DNA of 64,000 nucleotides from assembly GCA_010093705.1 (NCBI GenBank), contig MU006096.1:553908-617907 (forward strand), written 5' to 3'. Below the pieces are notes generated by a model that saw only the letters and a program-made list of their open reading frames with translations, made no database searches and was not told the origin of the DNA. Positions 12,050 through 24,424 of this stretch are shown piece by piece (the stretch's first letter is position 1; every line of letters starts with the position of its first letter). Source of the DNA: Patellaria atrata CBS 101060. Its lineage: Eukaryota; Ascomycota; Dothideomycetes; Patellariales; Patellariaceae. The position numbers and the translations under genes were made by a program.

Positions 12050-12475
12050 GATGATTATAGTGTGAATGTTTTAATTCTTTCCTTGGAGTATACCCTTCTT
12101 GTATGCCTGGCTCTTGCTAGTACTATAGATTTGTTGCGGGGACAGTAGAGGGTAAGGATCATGCAAAAGCGGGCAATGGGAAGAAGACAAAGGTTCGTAA
12201 TGCGCTCTTCGTGGGATTTACGCGTAATTATCGTTATGTGGAGATTGTATAGACGAAATGACGCGTGTGAATTGGAAAGAGGAGCAAAAATCATGGTGGA
12301 TGTTCCTCAATTTCGTTGCCCGCAATGTCACCTCCGAGTGGGTCCGTGCTTCCAACTTCAAGTTCAAGCCTTCATGAGAGGCGGGAGGTATCAAAATATG
12401 TTCCCCTTCACAGTTTTACTCCATACGCCCCCTAATGAGGTATAATAATACATCCTACAAAGGCTACACGATGCG
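12050..12475. promoter_or_regulatory. Shared divergent promoter region, DPB3 / ClC
   Basis: 426 bases separate the start codons of two oppositely transcribed genes, so this must contain both promoters. No CCAAT box or other factor site was assigned with confidence. Confidence 0.5.
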
Positions 12476-15415
12476 ATGAACCGTCGATCGAGCTCCATAA
12501 CGACTCGTAGACCTCTTAATCGCGCCGCATCGCAGCATTCCGTCAGCGGCCGTCTTTCTATCGCGGAACAAGGACGAGATGCTGCCGAGACGAGAGCTAA
12601 CCAAGAGATCAACGAGGAGATAGACGAGATTAAGAGATATGAGGTGTGTGCTTATATACGAGCTTCTCCTATACCCTATGCTGATCTCAAGTTAGGACTT
12701 TACGACCATAGGTATGCCGCTATACTCACTCAATATTCGTGTCCTTTCCGCTTAGAGGTATAGATTGGGTACAGGATGCAGCAAGCGAACAACTGCGGAG
12801 AAAGAACCGAAGGCTAAAAAGAGCACGGTCTTACGATAGCCCCTGGGGCTTGAGACGAAAGTTTGAAGAGGCATACGATGCTGGACAAGGCTGGATAGTA
12901 TTCACTGTTGTCGGTACGTTGAAAGTTTAACAAACTTACAGAGATGTAGCTAAAATAGCAAAGGCGCAGTAATTGGTCTTATTGCCGCGGGCCTCAATAT
13001 CATCACAGAGTGGTTGTCCGATATCAAGCTTGGTTATTGTACAACAGCATTCTATCTTAATGAGAACTTCTGTTGCTGGGGAGCTGAAAGCGGTAAGTAA
13101 ACTCGACCCAGTAAAGTTTAAGTCTAACAAGAAAGGCTGTCCGGAGTGGCGTCGCTGGAGCTCTTGGGGACTTGTGAACTATATACTTTATATTCTATTC
13201 TCTGTGCGTATTCCGAACTTCTGTCCACCATCATCCACGCATACGGTCAACTAATAGCTATAGATTTTATTTGCATTTACATCTGCCTTTCTAGTTAAGT
13301 CATATGCACCCTACGCAGCTGGTTCTGGGATTTCGGAAATCAAATGTATCATCGGAGGTTTCGTAATGAAGGGCTTTCTCAGTGGAAGAACTTTGTTGCT
13401 TAAGGCCATCGGACTCCCACTCGCTATCGCTTCCGGTTTGTCCGTGGGAAAGGAGGGACCCAGTGTGCACTATGCTGTCTGCGCCGGTAATATCATCTCT
13501 AGATTTTGGGACAAGTATAGAACAAGCGCATGTAAGAGACGTGAAATCTATAGTGCTTGCGCCGGGGCGGGAGTTGCGGTTGCTTTTGGTGCACCGATAG
13601 GGGGGGTTCTTTTTTCGCTCGAGGTACTTCCCATATCCTAAGATTTCCATCTCCCACTAATCTAGAATTACAGGAAATGTCTAATCACTTTCCCCTGAAA
13701 ACCATGTGGCGAAGCTATTTCTGCGCTCTTGTGGCTACTGCCATTTTATCAGTAAGCGTCTAACTCCACCAATGCATGAGTGGTACGCTAATCATGTCCA
13801 CAGGCAATGAATCCTTTTCGTACTGGACAGCTTGTCATGTTCACTGTTAGGTATGACCGCGATTGGCATGCGTTCGAGGTTCCATTTTACATCTTCATTG
13901 GGATATTTGGCGGACTTTACGGAGCTTTTGTAACCAAGTGGAACCTTCAAGCCCAAGCATTTCGGAAAAAGTATCTTAAGGACTACGCTATCCTTGAAGC
14001 CACCTTGCTAGCTGCCTTCACGGCTATCATCTGTTATCCGAACCTATTCCTCCGAATAGACATGACAGAGAGCATGGAGATACTGTTTCAGGAATGTGAA
14101 GGTGGTCATGATTATGATATGATTTGCGAGTGAGTGACCTTGATCAAACACCGGGTGGAAACATTCAACTGACTAGGTCAGGCGCAAAAACAGATGGGCT
14201 ATGGTGACTTCTCTGGCAATTGCAACAATCATTCGGATCTTTTTGGTTATTATCACTTACGGGTGTAAAGTACCAGCTGGTATTTTCGTCCCATCAATGG
14301 CCATTGGCGCATCCTTTGGCAGAATGGTAGGAATATTGGTCCAAGCACTGCACGAAGCAGCGCCCAATTCGAATTTCTTCGCGGGTTGCGAACCAGATGT
14401 GCCTTGCATCACACCTGGGACTTACGCTTTCCTCGGTGCAGCAGCCTCACTAAGTGGCATTATGCACATCACAGTTTCTGTCGTCGTTATCATGTTTGAG
14501 CTTACTGGTGCACTGACATATATACTACCTACTATGATCGTAGTAGGCATTACCAAAGCCGTGAGCGAGCGGTTCGGCAAAGGTGGCATCGCCGACCGCA
14601 CCATATGGTTCAATGGCTTCCCATTCCTAGATACTAAGGAGGAGCATACATTCGGCGTCCCAGTATCTCAAGTAATGGAGAGCCACGTTACAGTGCTACC
14701 AGCCTCCGGCTTGGAGTTGAAGGAAGTTGAGAAATTGATGACAGATAATAAATATCAGGGTTATCCCATTGTGGAAGATCGCACTTCAAAGACCCTCATC
14801 GGTTACATCGGTCGCACCGAGCTTCGCTACGCCGTCGATCGAGCGAAAAGAGAGCAGCATGTTTCTCCATCCGCCAAGTGCTTCTTCACTCCATCTACTA
14901 TCAGACCCGCAGTCACTCCCAGCACAAACGCACCAGCTATCACATTCGACACGATTGCCGCGACGAGCGGACAAGCCACGGTAGATTTCAGCAGATTCAT
15001 CGACCCGACCCCCTTAGCTGTCCACCCGCGCCTCCCTCTCGAGACCGTAATGGAGCTCTTCAAGAAGATGGGTCCGCGCGTCATCCTGATCGAATATCGC
15101 GGCCGGTTGACCGGTTTGGTCACCGTCAAGGATTGCCTCAAGTACCAGTTCACAGTGGAGGCGCACGAGAACCCCAGAGAGGAGGATTATCATGAGCAGC
15201 AGGAGAAGCTGTGGCGGGCATTTAGTAGAGTGGGGAGCTGGATTTCACAGAGGGTTATGGGTGCCAGTAGGGGCAAACTGAGGATAGGAGATGGGAGGAC
15301 GGGGGATCTGAGTTTGGGTCCTTCGGAGGGGAGTAATAGTAGGGAAAGGAGCAGTGCAGATGATGATGCACTGGAGTTGGAAGATAGATTCACTGTAGGA
15401 GAGAACAACAGATAG
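12476..15415 (+). CDS. ClC-family chloride channel / Cl-/H+ exchanger with CBS pair
   Basis: Moves chloride across an intracellular or plasma membrane; eukaryotic members of this branch (yeast Gef1, animal ClC-3/4/5) act in acidic organelles. Nine exons: 12476-12643, 12696-12711, 12764-12913, 12964-13092, 13136-13203, 13264-13623, 13674-13751, 13804-14129 and 14182-15415, giving 842 residues. Exon 2 is a 16-nt microexon; with it the joined text reads KRYEDFTTIDWVQDA, as expected for this family. Selectivity motifs are GSGISE (about 197-202; P is replaced by S compared with the common GSGIP), GKEGPSVH with the gating glutamate at about 241, and [14 protein letters not shown]. Two CBS domains follow in the last exon (around [19 protein letters not shown] and [19 protein letters not shown]). 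The tail is acidic and Ser-rich. All key motifs are intact. Confidence 0.95.
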
Positions 15416-18344
15416 ATCAACTGGATGCTGTACCGTACTATACGGTATGATACGGTTCCTAACGGGTTAAATGCGCGTAAAAGGGGTTCAGGCCTCTCTA
15501 CAACCTCGTTTATTCACTTCGATATTTTGTAATCGCTGACCTTCTACTGTATCCCTGGCTGATTCGCCGCTCAGTAAAACTCCCTACAATCGTATCAGAA
15601 CATATAGGAAAGAGCAGGTGCGTTGAATTAAGCATCCTGGCTCCCTCGGCCATGGAACCACCCCCTGTAGAGGTACTACTGTACTATTCTCATACGTGAA
15701 CGCATTTACTCTGGACAATTAGGGAGACCTCATTTCGCCTATGGTATCCCATAGAAAGTCCAAAGAGTAGGTCCACGGATATCACTTGAGCTGCAACTCA
15801 GCATCTCCACGTCCTATAAAGCGCTCACGAGTCTTCCACTCGTCCCTCACATACACAGAACTCCTGTCCTCAAACCACACCCTCACCTGCCTTCTTGAGC
15901 TTCCCCTCACCAGTAGTAGAACCTATCTCGCCTACCCCCTCAAACCAGGGCCCCCCCCTTCCCCGTCTTCCTCAAGCTCCCCTCTCAACCCCCTTCACCG
16001 AATCCCTGTTTCCAAAATCAAGTTACCAAGGCTAATCCATGTTCAGCATGCAATCGACGCAAACGAGGATCGAAACGGGAAGCAGAGCGTCTGGGCAAGG
16101 AAAGAGACAAGCGAGCTGGGCATAAGCTGTTGACCACTGTTCATCTGGCTGTTGATAAAGAGAGTTGAGGTGGGTCTGCAGGATGGTTTTGAAGTAAGGT
16201 GAGACTGGAAAGGGGGCGTGGGTGGTTGTGAGGTAGGCAATTTCGCTTCCAGTGATACCTCTTTTGAAGGGATTCTATCTCTTGTGCTATTTTTTGTGGT
16301 ATATGGGTTCGGGATGCTGAACGAAGTATCTGACACCACGCCCCCAAGCGCTCCAAATCCCGCCGCGGCAACTTCTCAGATGTAGATTCGATCTGGTTTC
16401 TTTACGCTTCAGATGAAGTGTGTGTTCATTTGCCATGGGGAACTATTTCGTACAGTACCATCATATCTCCGGCGGTGATCCAATGACAGAGGATGTGGCG
16501 CAGATCCTGCACGGTGAAGTATGTTTGTCTCCTTTTCCATTACAAGTCATGCAAAATGCCGTGTGGTGCAGGAGTATCGAGTCATAGCAGTCGGGGTACG
16601 GATGGAGAGGAGAAGTCCATACCCTGTCATCCGGGAGCGGCGAGCGTTTAGGGAGCCCGGTGAATGAGACTTCTCTGGATACCCAGGAGCCCGGTCGAAT
16701 AGCTTCCTGAAGGCGATGATGTGCTTCAGGGAGGCCACAACATCCACGTCCTAGGCCGAAAGTCAGGAGCTTCTGAGCTCCGGCCCCTTAATATTGCTCC
16801 CGCGCTTGTAGTTCTTGCTGGAACTGGACTCTGATGTTTTGGTAGGTACTAGCGCGACGTCTGAGACGCAAACACTGGCTGATTAATGGACTGCGAAGTA
16901 TGGGTTGAGACGGGCTGCTATGGAGGCTTCTTTTGTAATGCAGACTGGAGAAAATTTTTGAAAGTACGATTTGTGAGAATTGCGAGAACTGCGCTACGCT
17001 ATTTCCTTACAGGTTTGAAACAATGAGAATGTACATATTCCAGTCTTGTTGCGTCATCCTAGAATTACTTACTCACTATACACTAACTCTCAAGGAGACC
17101 CCGACTATACTTTACAAAACAAGGGAGAACTGTACGGGTTCCCCCAAACGTACAAATGGGTTGAAGGTTTGGACGATAGAAATCTTGATACCTACCATTT
17201 AGCAGCCACCCAGTTTATAATTTCCAAGCGTACAGATCTGGAGACCTGCCAAGCGTACTAGGGGAAGGAATGTCGTAAAAATATGCATATGTATAATAGA
17301 GTATCAATACAGCGGAGACCTCGTAGTAGGATTCCTCGCGAACTGTATGCGCACTTTTAGGGATGATTCCGACTTCATTGTACTGTATAGTACATGCAAA
17401 AGGAGAATTGCACGGTGGCATCCGGCCGCGTAAATGGGTCGAATACACAGAGTCACAGACAAGAAGAATGTTAAGTCCTCCCATTGAAGAGCCATCCAGT
17501 CGACTTTTCCCACAGGACAGATCCCAAGAACCGCCAACTGTAACTTCGTCGATGATATCTTAATCATCAGTGCAAAGTACCTTATTTCCTCAAGGAGACG
17601 TCAAACCGAAAGGGTACAGCCAGGACGATGCAAAGGTTAGCTCCCTCCTGATAGTTGACATTGATATCGCGTCAAAAGTGCCTGCGGCCAGACCCAACGG
17701 TCGCTAGTGCGGAGGGAGCGTGGAGTTAAGTCGTTGATCTAAATTCTAGTGTGGAGGTCGGACATGTGGGGGAGGATCGGTGTCGGGACTTATTGGGGTC
17801 GAGGATGGTGACAGGACCTTCAGATACCTTGATGTTCAGTCTGTACGGATTATCATACATTCTATCGATTGATGGTGGGATCTGAAGTTGGAGGGTTGTT
17901 GGTGTTGTATTGTACTGCACTGTACGGTAGAGGATTTTGCTAAAAATCAATGCGGAATATCTCTACAAGAACATAAGCCGAAAATGCCTCAGTGGGCTAT
18001 CAGCATTTTCTGTCCTTGTCTACGTACCAATGTAGTATCACGTCCAAAATACGGATAAGTTTATCCGATATTCCATGAGAATTCACGATAACACTCAGGC
18101 TGGGTATGGGCTGTACTATGATCATTGTACTGCACAGTACAATGCTGAACTAGAAATTACCCCAAAATGCCATATTGGCCAGAGGTCTAACAATGCTAAA
18201 AGACAAAACCGCCACCCAAAGAATATGGATACCGTATGCAGTATGCCTTTTGAATGCTCCATACCTAAATGTTAACCAACACTCTGTACGCCATACTGAT
18301 GCTCAATACCAACTACGTCACCAGTACAAAAAAAGAACCTATAT
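15416..18344. other. Long gene-poor stretch with palindromic TACTGTA-type motifs
   Basis: Nearly 3 kb with no gene I can support. A short plus-strand peptide around 16030-16130 contains PCSACNRRKRG, but no surrounding exons fit a gene. Several near-palindromes built on GTACTGTA/TACAGTAC occur: 15431-15447 (TACCGTACTATACGGTA), 17379-17395, 17909-17929 and 18125-18142 (TTGTACTGCACAGTACAA). Confidence 0.5.
18125..18142. repeat. 18-bp palindrome TTGTACTG-CA-CAGTACAA
   Basis: Two perfect 8-nt inverted arms flank a CA dinucleotide. It lies in non-coding DNA about 200 bp past the stop of the hamartin gene and belongs to the dispersed TACTGTA motif set. It could be a protein-binding site or a remnant of a short transposable element. 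Confidence 0.6.
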
Positions 18345-21300
18345 TTACATGATGCCCTTAAGGCCACGGAAACCACCAGTCTTCCCGGAGGGCTTATCCG
18401 TCCCTTTCCCTTTGTCTTTGTCCTTATCCTTCGGCTTCTTGCCGATGTTCTGTGCACCCCCTGTATCCAAATTAGCATATCGTATAGATATGGGACATGA
18501 ATTATGCTACCTCGTCCGTATACCCTCACCTCAGATTTAGGGGTGATCTTGTCCTTTCTCTCCCTTTCTTTGCTACTGGTAGTCTCTACACTGAATGAGC
18601 TCTTGTTACTACACTTTACGGTATCCTGGGGTAAGGGGCTAGTAGCGTTGTAGTTCAGACTCAAGTTGGCTTCGTACTCAGCCGCAAAATCGACAGGCGC
18701 GGGCATAGTAGACATAGTAGTGCTAGTAGGTGGTGCTTCGAGGCGGCGTTGCAATGACTCCTGCATCTGTCGGCCTTGTAAATGCTCGTACCGCATAGGA
18801 CGGCTACTTCCGCTACGGCTAGGTGCGCGCCCCATTGAAGAAGGGCTTTGGTACTCGCTGTGATAATCGGCATACTCGTCCTCCTCACTACGAGGTTCTT
18901 CCGAGAGGGCGCGATGACGGGTGACTCGGGATGCGTACGAGCCACCAAAGTTACTACCGGCTCGAATACTACTCTGTCGGCTAAAGCCAGAGGTTGATGC
19001 TTCGCCGTCGTATTGTTGAATATCGCTATGGCTATTCTGTCGCGTAAGACGATCTCTTTGCTCTCTTTGTAGCGATAGGACTTTCATATCGAGTTCGGTG
19101 GTCTTGCTAAGTAATTCCTGATTGATCTTGTCTAGACGTCTGTACTTCGCCCTTTCTGCCGCAAGCGCAGAGTCAATTATGGATTGAACGGAGGATGGGA
19201 GATGCCCACTAGGACTCATAGGAGATTGCGAAGTGGTTGGTGATTGTACCCGGGTTTCCAACTCAGTTATCTTACGTTCATACCCTCTACGTGCACGTTC
19301 TCGTTCTGTGTTTGCGGCGTTTAGCCTAAGTTTCAAAGTGTCGACTTCAGTGCGGAGGAGTTCCATCTCCTCTTTGGCCTGATCAAACTCCAGCTCTCGA
19401 AGCTCGTACTCACGGAGCTTCCCGTGCAATGTCTCGAGCTCCTGTCTCAACGCGTCAAGCTCGTTTAGGTCTAGCTGAAGAGACCGTAGCTTTTGCTCAG
19501 ATTGAAGTTCCCGGGATTCGCTGTCCGCCAAAAGTTTCTTCAAACGTTCGCACTCCTTTTGGAGTTTTTTGACTTCTTGAGAAAGAACATCCTCTTCCGA
19601 AAGCCATGTTTTATGTTCGTCCCTATACCCTCTGACTTTGGTGCTGAGTTCACCCTCCCACCTCTTTGATTGATTTCGATTTGTTGTCGTCTCTTTCCTG
19701 AGTTGCGCGTATAATTCATTCGCCTTGGCAAGTTTAGCTTTCAATGTGCGGTTAGTGTTGATCAAGTTCTGTGTCTCTGCTTCGACTGTCGCTTCCCTGA
19801 TGTGCCTCCGTTGAAGTTGACCGATATGCGAGAGATGTTGTAGCTTTAAATAGCGTTCAAAATTCAAATCATTACGGAGGAGCATAACTTCACGCTGTAA
19901 AGCAGCAAGATTCTGCTGCAACCCCTTTTGTGTTGTCGCGCGGGTCTGCGAAAGCGTTTGAGCGAAAGCTTCGAGCGGGGGGGACCCAACACTTGCACTT
20001 CCAGCCAGCACGTTGTCTTTACGAAGATTCGACGATGATATCTTGCTCAAGCTTGGGATTGGCATCCCTTCGTCACTAGCCCCCTTCTTGGGCGGCAATG
20101 TTGGGCTATCTGACGCCGGATCCTGAATTTTCGAAGATGGAGACGGAGCTCTGGAGGATTTAGACGCTGGGTGACTACGTATGGTTGACGGTTTTCGGGG
20201 AAGTGGTGGGGGTTCAGACAAATTTCCAGGAAACGAGGAGATCGTAGATACGACTACAGTTGACTGAGTATTGCGCCAGCTAGCGACGGACTTAATATCT
20301 GAGGGTGATGTTGCATCATTGCATATAGTGGATTCATCGTCTAATCCGAGAAGACTATCAGCGGGAATATCGTCCCTCACAATCTTAGGTTCTGGTATAT
20401 CTGGAAGTTTAGACGTCGGAGGGGGCCCAGGGTCATTCAAAGAAGCGGACACTGCAACACAGAGTCCCATGCATTCCGTGACCACATCAGCAGGATCACT
20501 TCTGAGCCATCGACTTTCGCTCAATTCGTCTTCAATCGTCATCGCACAGAAGTTGGGATGTAGGAGGTGAACCTGGCGGAAGGGTTCTGTTCGTTTGCGG
20601 AGAATATCCTGGTCAAATTCAAGGTCTTGAGCCCCTGGAAATTCGAGAGTCTTTAGCAATTTCCTCGGTTTTCTGATAAAGCTCATGAAGTGCAGTGGAA
20701 ATAGTCCATACAGAAAGGTGAAGTAGTGTAATAATTCGGGTGGTGTAGACTCCGAGTTATCAAAAGTATGGTACAGCTTCTCCCACTGTACATCTACTTC
20801 GAGTTCGCAAAATTCCGCCCCAGAGGTAGAATACTGCGGTTCGTCTAATGGGCCCTTATTAGTCTCCTCAGTAATCCTTGTAGCAGCGAATTTCTCCCAG
20901 CAGAGGATCCTGTAATAAATGAGGAATAGTTTTGGTAAATGAGAGACAAGCGCACTTGTAATGTGCGGAAGAAACATGATCAGAATGGTCAAAGCGAGAT
21001 AGACGACTGTTGCGGACGTGTCAATCATGAGACACTTCTCAAGATGTTGAATAAGTGGTGTTTGAAGGACCAGGTGAAGATGTGGTGGCTGGGCTCGTAC
21101 AAAGCTACAAAGAAGACTCAATGCTTGCGCGCGGTGGTCCTTTCGTAGGAGGAGATCATCAACGGCAATGAGAAATTCCTATGATTGCAAATGTTAGCGC
21201 ATGTCTACTGAAAGAACTAACTGTTATGTACCTTCGGTTTCTTGCGGCCGAATGCGAGTAGTACTGTCTCAAGTTCGTGAGCAACAAACTCATCCTCTGG

Positions 21301-21813
21301 TGAGATGCCGTCTCCATCTGCAGTAGGAATTCGAGCCCTCGAAAGATATGCATCTAGAAGCTTGTCCGTAAATCTTAAGGAGAGCTGAGCAAGGTCGCCA
21401 TGATCGTCTTCATCTGAGTCGTAAACCAAAATACTCAAGAGGATGTCCCTTGCATCCTCTATGACGTCTCTCTTGTGGCCTATCGCATCCACCGTTGGTC
21501 TTATTATCAGCGCCCACCACTCTGACCATCTATCTTCTCCAGTGATTGCTGGTCGAAGCTTCTTAAGGATATGGACGAATAGACCGTGCTTTTCTGGGTT
21601 GCCCACCACATACTTGTAATAAATGGATAGGAGCTCCTCCTGCAACTTTGCTGAATCGTGATCTTCAATGTCTTCGTGTTTATCTAAAAAGAAGTCTATC
21701 GTCTGTTGGGTCTCCTCCGAGAGTGGAAGAGGTACGGTGGAGGTAGAGAAGACGCCATTGAGTACCCTCACGGCATCTTTGAGCGAGCTATCAATGCGGG
21801 GATTAGCAAACAT
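18345..21813 (-). CDS. TSC1: Hamartin (TSC1), TOR-pathway regulator
   Basis: Scaffold of the TSC complex that, with tuberin (TSC2), restrains Rheb and TORC1 signalling. Three exons: 21813-21232, 21178-18511 and 18460-18345, giving 1121 residues, the expected size. The N-terminal helical hamartin domain spans roughly residues 1-330 with hydrophobic stretches (VVYLALTILIMFLPHITSAL). A Pro/Ser-rich linker follows, then a long coiled coil from about residue 610 to 905 rich in Leu, Glu and Arg. The last join (phase 1) gives a C-terminus beginning YGRGGAQNIGKKPKDKDKD and ending GGFRGLKGIM, which looks genuine. The 50-nt last intron has no in-frame stop, so its retention would give a different tail. 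The 5' exon was chosen because it reads straight from an ATG into the hamartin fold. Confidence 0.92.
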
Positions 21814-24424
21814 ATCGAATTGAGTTCTAAGTCAAAGAAAAGAAAAAGTAGAAAGCGAGAGTTTGACGAGTATACTAGACATACCCAGAAGACATGCTCA
21901 GGTCTCTGGACTACCTAGTCGAGCCAGTAATATTGAAAATCCCTGTGTTGCTTCCAAACAAACGGATATGTATTCACCACAGAATCGTTATTCTGCTACT
22001 ACTAGTTTTGCGAAGGTGGATAACTGGAGTGTTGCGCAGGTTCAAAACGCCTCGGTGGGGGTGCATGTGAAGATATGGCCTTCATGATCTTTTAGGAACC
22101 TCTGAATATCAAGTGATTTCCCGCGTCGTGCCGCAATAACTTAGTACCTGCCCGCCGTGCCCAGTACGATCGAAGACAAACACACAGCCGATCAGGAGAG
22201 GGAAACGGGTGTGTGGCTGATAGTTCTAGTGGGACAGAGGTGAGAAGTTCGAAGCGCGTTTGTGGAGAGCCAAAAAGTAATCTAACTGATGGCGAAGAGA
22301 TGCTGATCAACCCTTGCCTGCTCTCAAGACGAATTTACTGGATAATCACTGACAGAGTGAACATGGTCCCTTAGTCGACATGCAATTGATCTGAGTGATC
22401 CTGCACCCGACGTCGTAGTCCCTGTCTGTTTCTTCCAGGTGTTTTCTCGGCGGAATCGTATGAGCATCTCTAGGATTGTTCAAGGGTAGCATCATAGCAG
22501 AGGCACTGAGAGCGTTTACAGGTAATATTTTGTACAGAAAGGGGTTGATATCTTGCCTATGCTGCTTATCGAACCCTCAGGGTTCTTGGGCTTTTCATGG
22601 GGGTTCAGCCATCGGAACAGTATGGTGGGACTGGACGGAATACAGGTAAATTGCTTTTTAATAACAACCTTCAACCACCAACCACCATGCATGATAGAAT
22701 TCACGCATGATGACAAAGCCATTTCTGTTCACTAAAGGGTAGCTACGCCCGAGATGAATTTCGCCATACATATCAGGGGCCAATATCTACTGTACTGTAC
22801 GTTATCGTAGCGAATCTGAAGAAATACAGGTATCTTTCTCTTGACCTCCGACTGAACAATGCACTGGACACTTTCCATTCACAGTTACTTTTACTGTATT
22901 ACGGGACTCTATTACCATGTCTGAAAGTACTTCTGTGTCCAAGGTACAGTAGTGTTTTTTGCTCTCCTTTTGGCCGCGTTTTACAGCCCAGGCAACGAGA
23001 CCTCCGTAATAATCGTTATGCTGCACGGCGTCTGACGCTCGCATCGAATTCAGGTACTGTACAGTAAAGCACAGGACCTGTGGGACCATTAACCCAGTGC
23101 AGCTTGCAGAAGTGGACCAGCGGGGGAACCATCATCAGTCTTCCTACATCAGTCTTCCTACATACATAACTCCCTCTTCCAGTACGGAGTAACTCACAGG
23201 GCTCCTTCAAACGGTGGCGTCGTCGTCAACTTACTGTACTGTAGGTTCCCTATCACATCCCATCAGGCCGCGGGGTGCCAAGTCGTTTGAAGGAGTGGGA
23301 GGAAAAGGTTTTTTCAACGGTCGCCCGTGCAGGCGGGAGTGATGCTGATCATCTGGAGCTGTTGTTTCTCACGATGACGCCCGGAGGACGTCCTGGCAAA
23401 CAGTCAGTGTACTGTAAATGTACGAAATATGGAGCTCCCCACAGATTGTTACACGGACACCGTGCACACGTCCGGATGAACTGCACGAAAGTTCAAACGT
23501 AGCATTGCATCACATCCATGAGAACGCATTTCGTCTGCCGGTCTTCTCTCTTGTTGGGAATCACCGTCGGCTAAGGTCAGGAAACCTTGCGTTGGATCCT
23601 CACAAAAATGCACCGTGAAGTCCAATTCAGACAACAATCCTCCACTTTCACTGCGCAGCACCTCCGTACGTTTGGCTCTCCTGGGTATGTTTCATATGTT
23701 CTCATGGAATCGTAGGCCTGCGAATTGTGGATCCTATATTTTGTCTTACGGAGAGACGTCAAGCGATTTCCTTAACAGGCGGAGGACCTAAAAATTGGGA
23801 TGATTTTAAAGCCATCTGATGAGACTTTCAGAGTCTCCGTAAGCATCTTGCGGCGCTAGGGAAACATCATAATTAGGGTCTCTGGGCATATTTAACAGAG
23901 GTCACAGGTTGGGCTGGGCCGAGAGAAGGAGGCGGCCTTAACTAAACTATGGAGGATGTTGCTATATAAACGGCAGGACGCCTTTCACGTTCGCTACCGT
24001 TTTTTGATGTAGAATTTTGGGGCGAATAATAAGTATAGCAGACGAGTGACGAAAAGTCGCATATGAGACGTTAAGATATGTAGCCTTTGTATACCAAGAG
24101 TCTCAAGTAATTGCGGATAGGGTATCTTCCTTAGAATGTCTTTCTAGTTCTTGAGATGCCAAAACCATTGATCGAGGTGACCATATCTTGTAGTACTGTT
24201 CAGAGAATAGGATATTTGCAATGAAGCAAATTTGACCATCCCCAGGGATGGATGACTTATTTAATTGGAAATTAAGCTAGAATTAATAAGTTAGTGCAAT
24301 TCACTGTTTCACAGCCTGGTGGTTGGTGCCTAAAAGGGCGGCGTTGTTGAGATATTACCTATTTTCTCATAATCAAGCAGTTTACAAGAGATTGCTAAAA
24401 CATAGCTTTAAATAGACTGAATCA
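21814..24424. other. Gene-free 2.6 kb with clustered TACTGTA motifs
   Basis: No supported gene between TSC1 and the esterase pseudogene. TACTGTA/TACAGTA occurs about nine times between 22788 and 23417, including the perfect palindrome TACTGTACAGTA at 23055-23066 and direct doubles TACTGTACTGTA at 22788-22800 and 23232-23243. The part from about 24000 is AT-rich. Confidence 0.5.
22788..23243. repeat. Cluster of TACTGTA / TACAGTA motifs
   Basis: Within about 455 bases the heptamer TACTGTA or its reverse complement appears eight times, singly, doubled or as a perfect 12-bp palindrome. Chance expectation for a fixed heptamer on both strands is about one per 8 kb. No surrounding terminal repeats were recognised, so the nature of the cluster is open. 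Confidence 0.55.
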
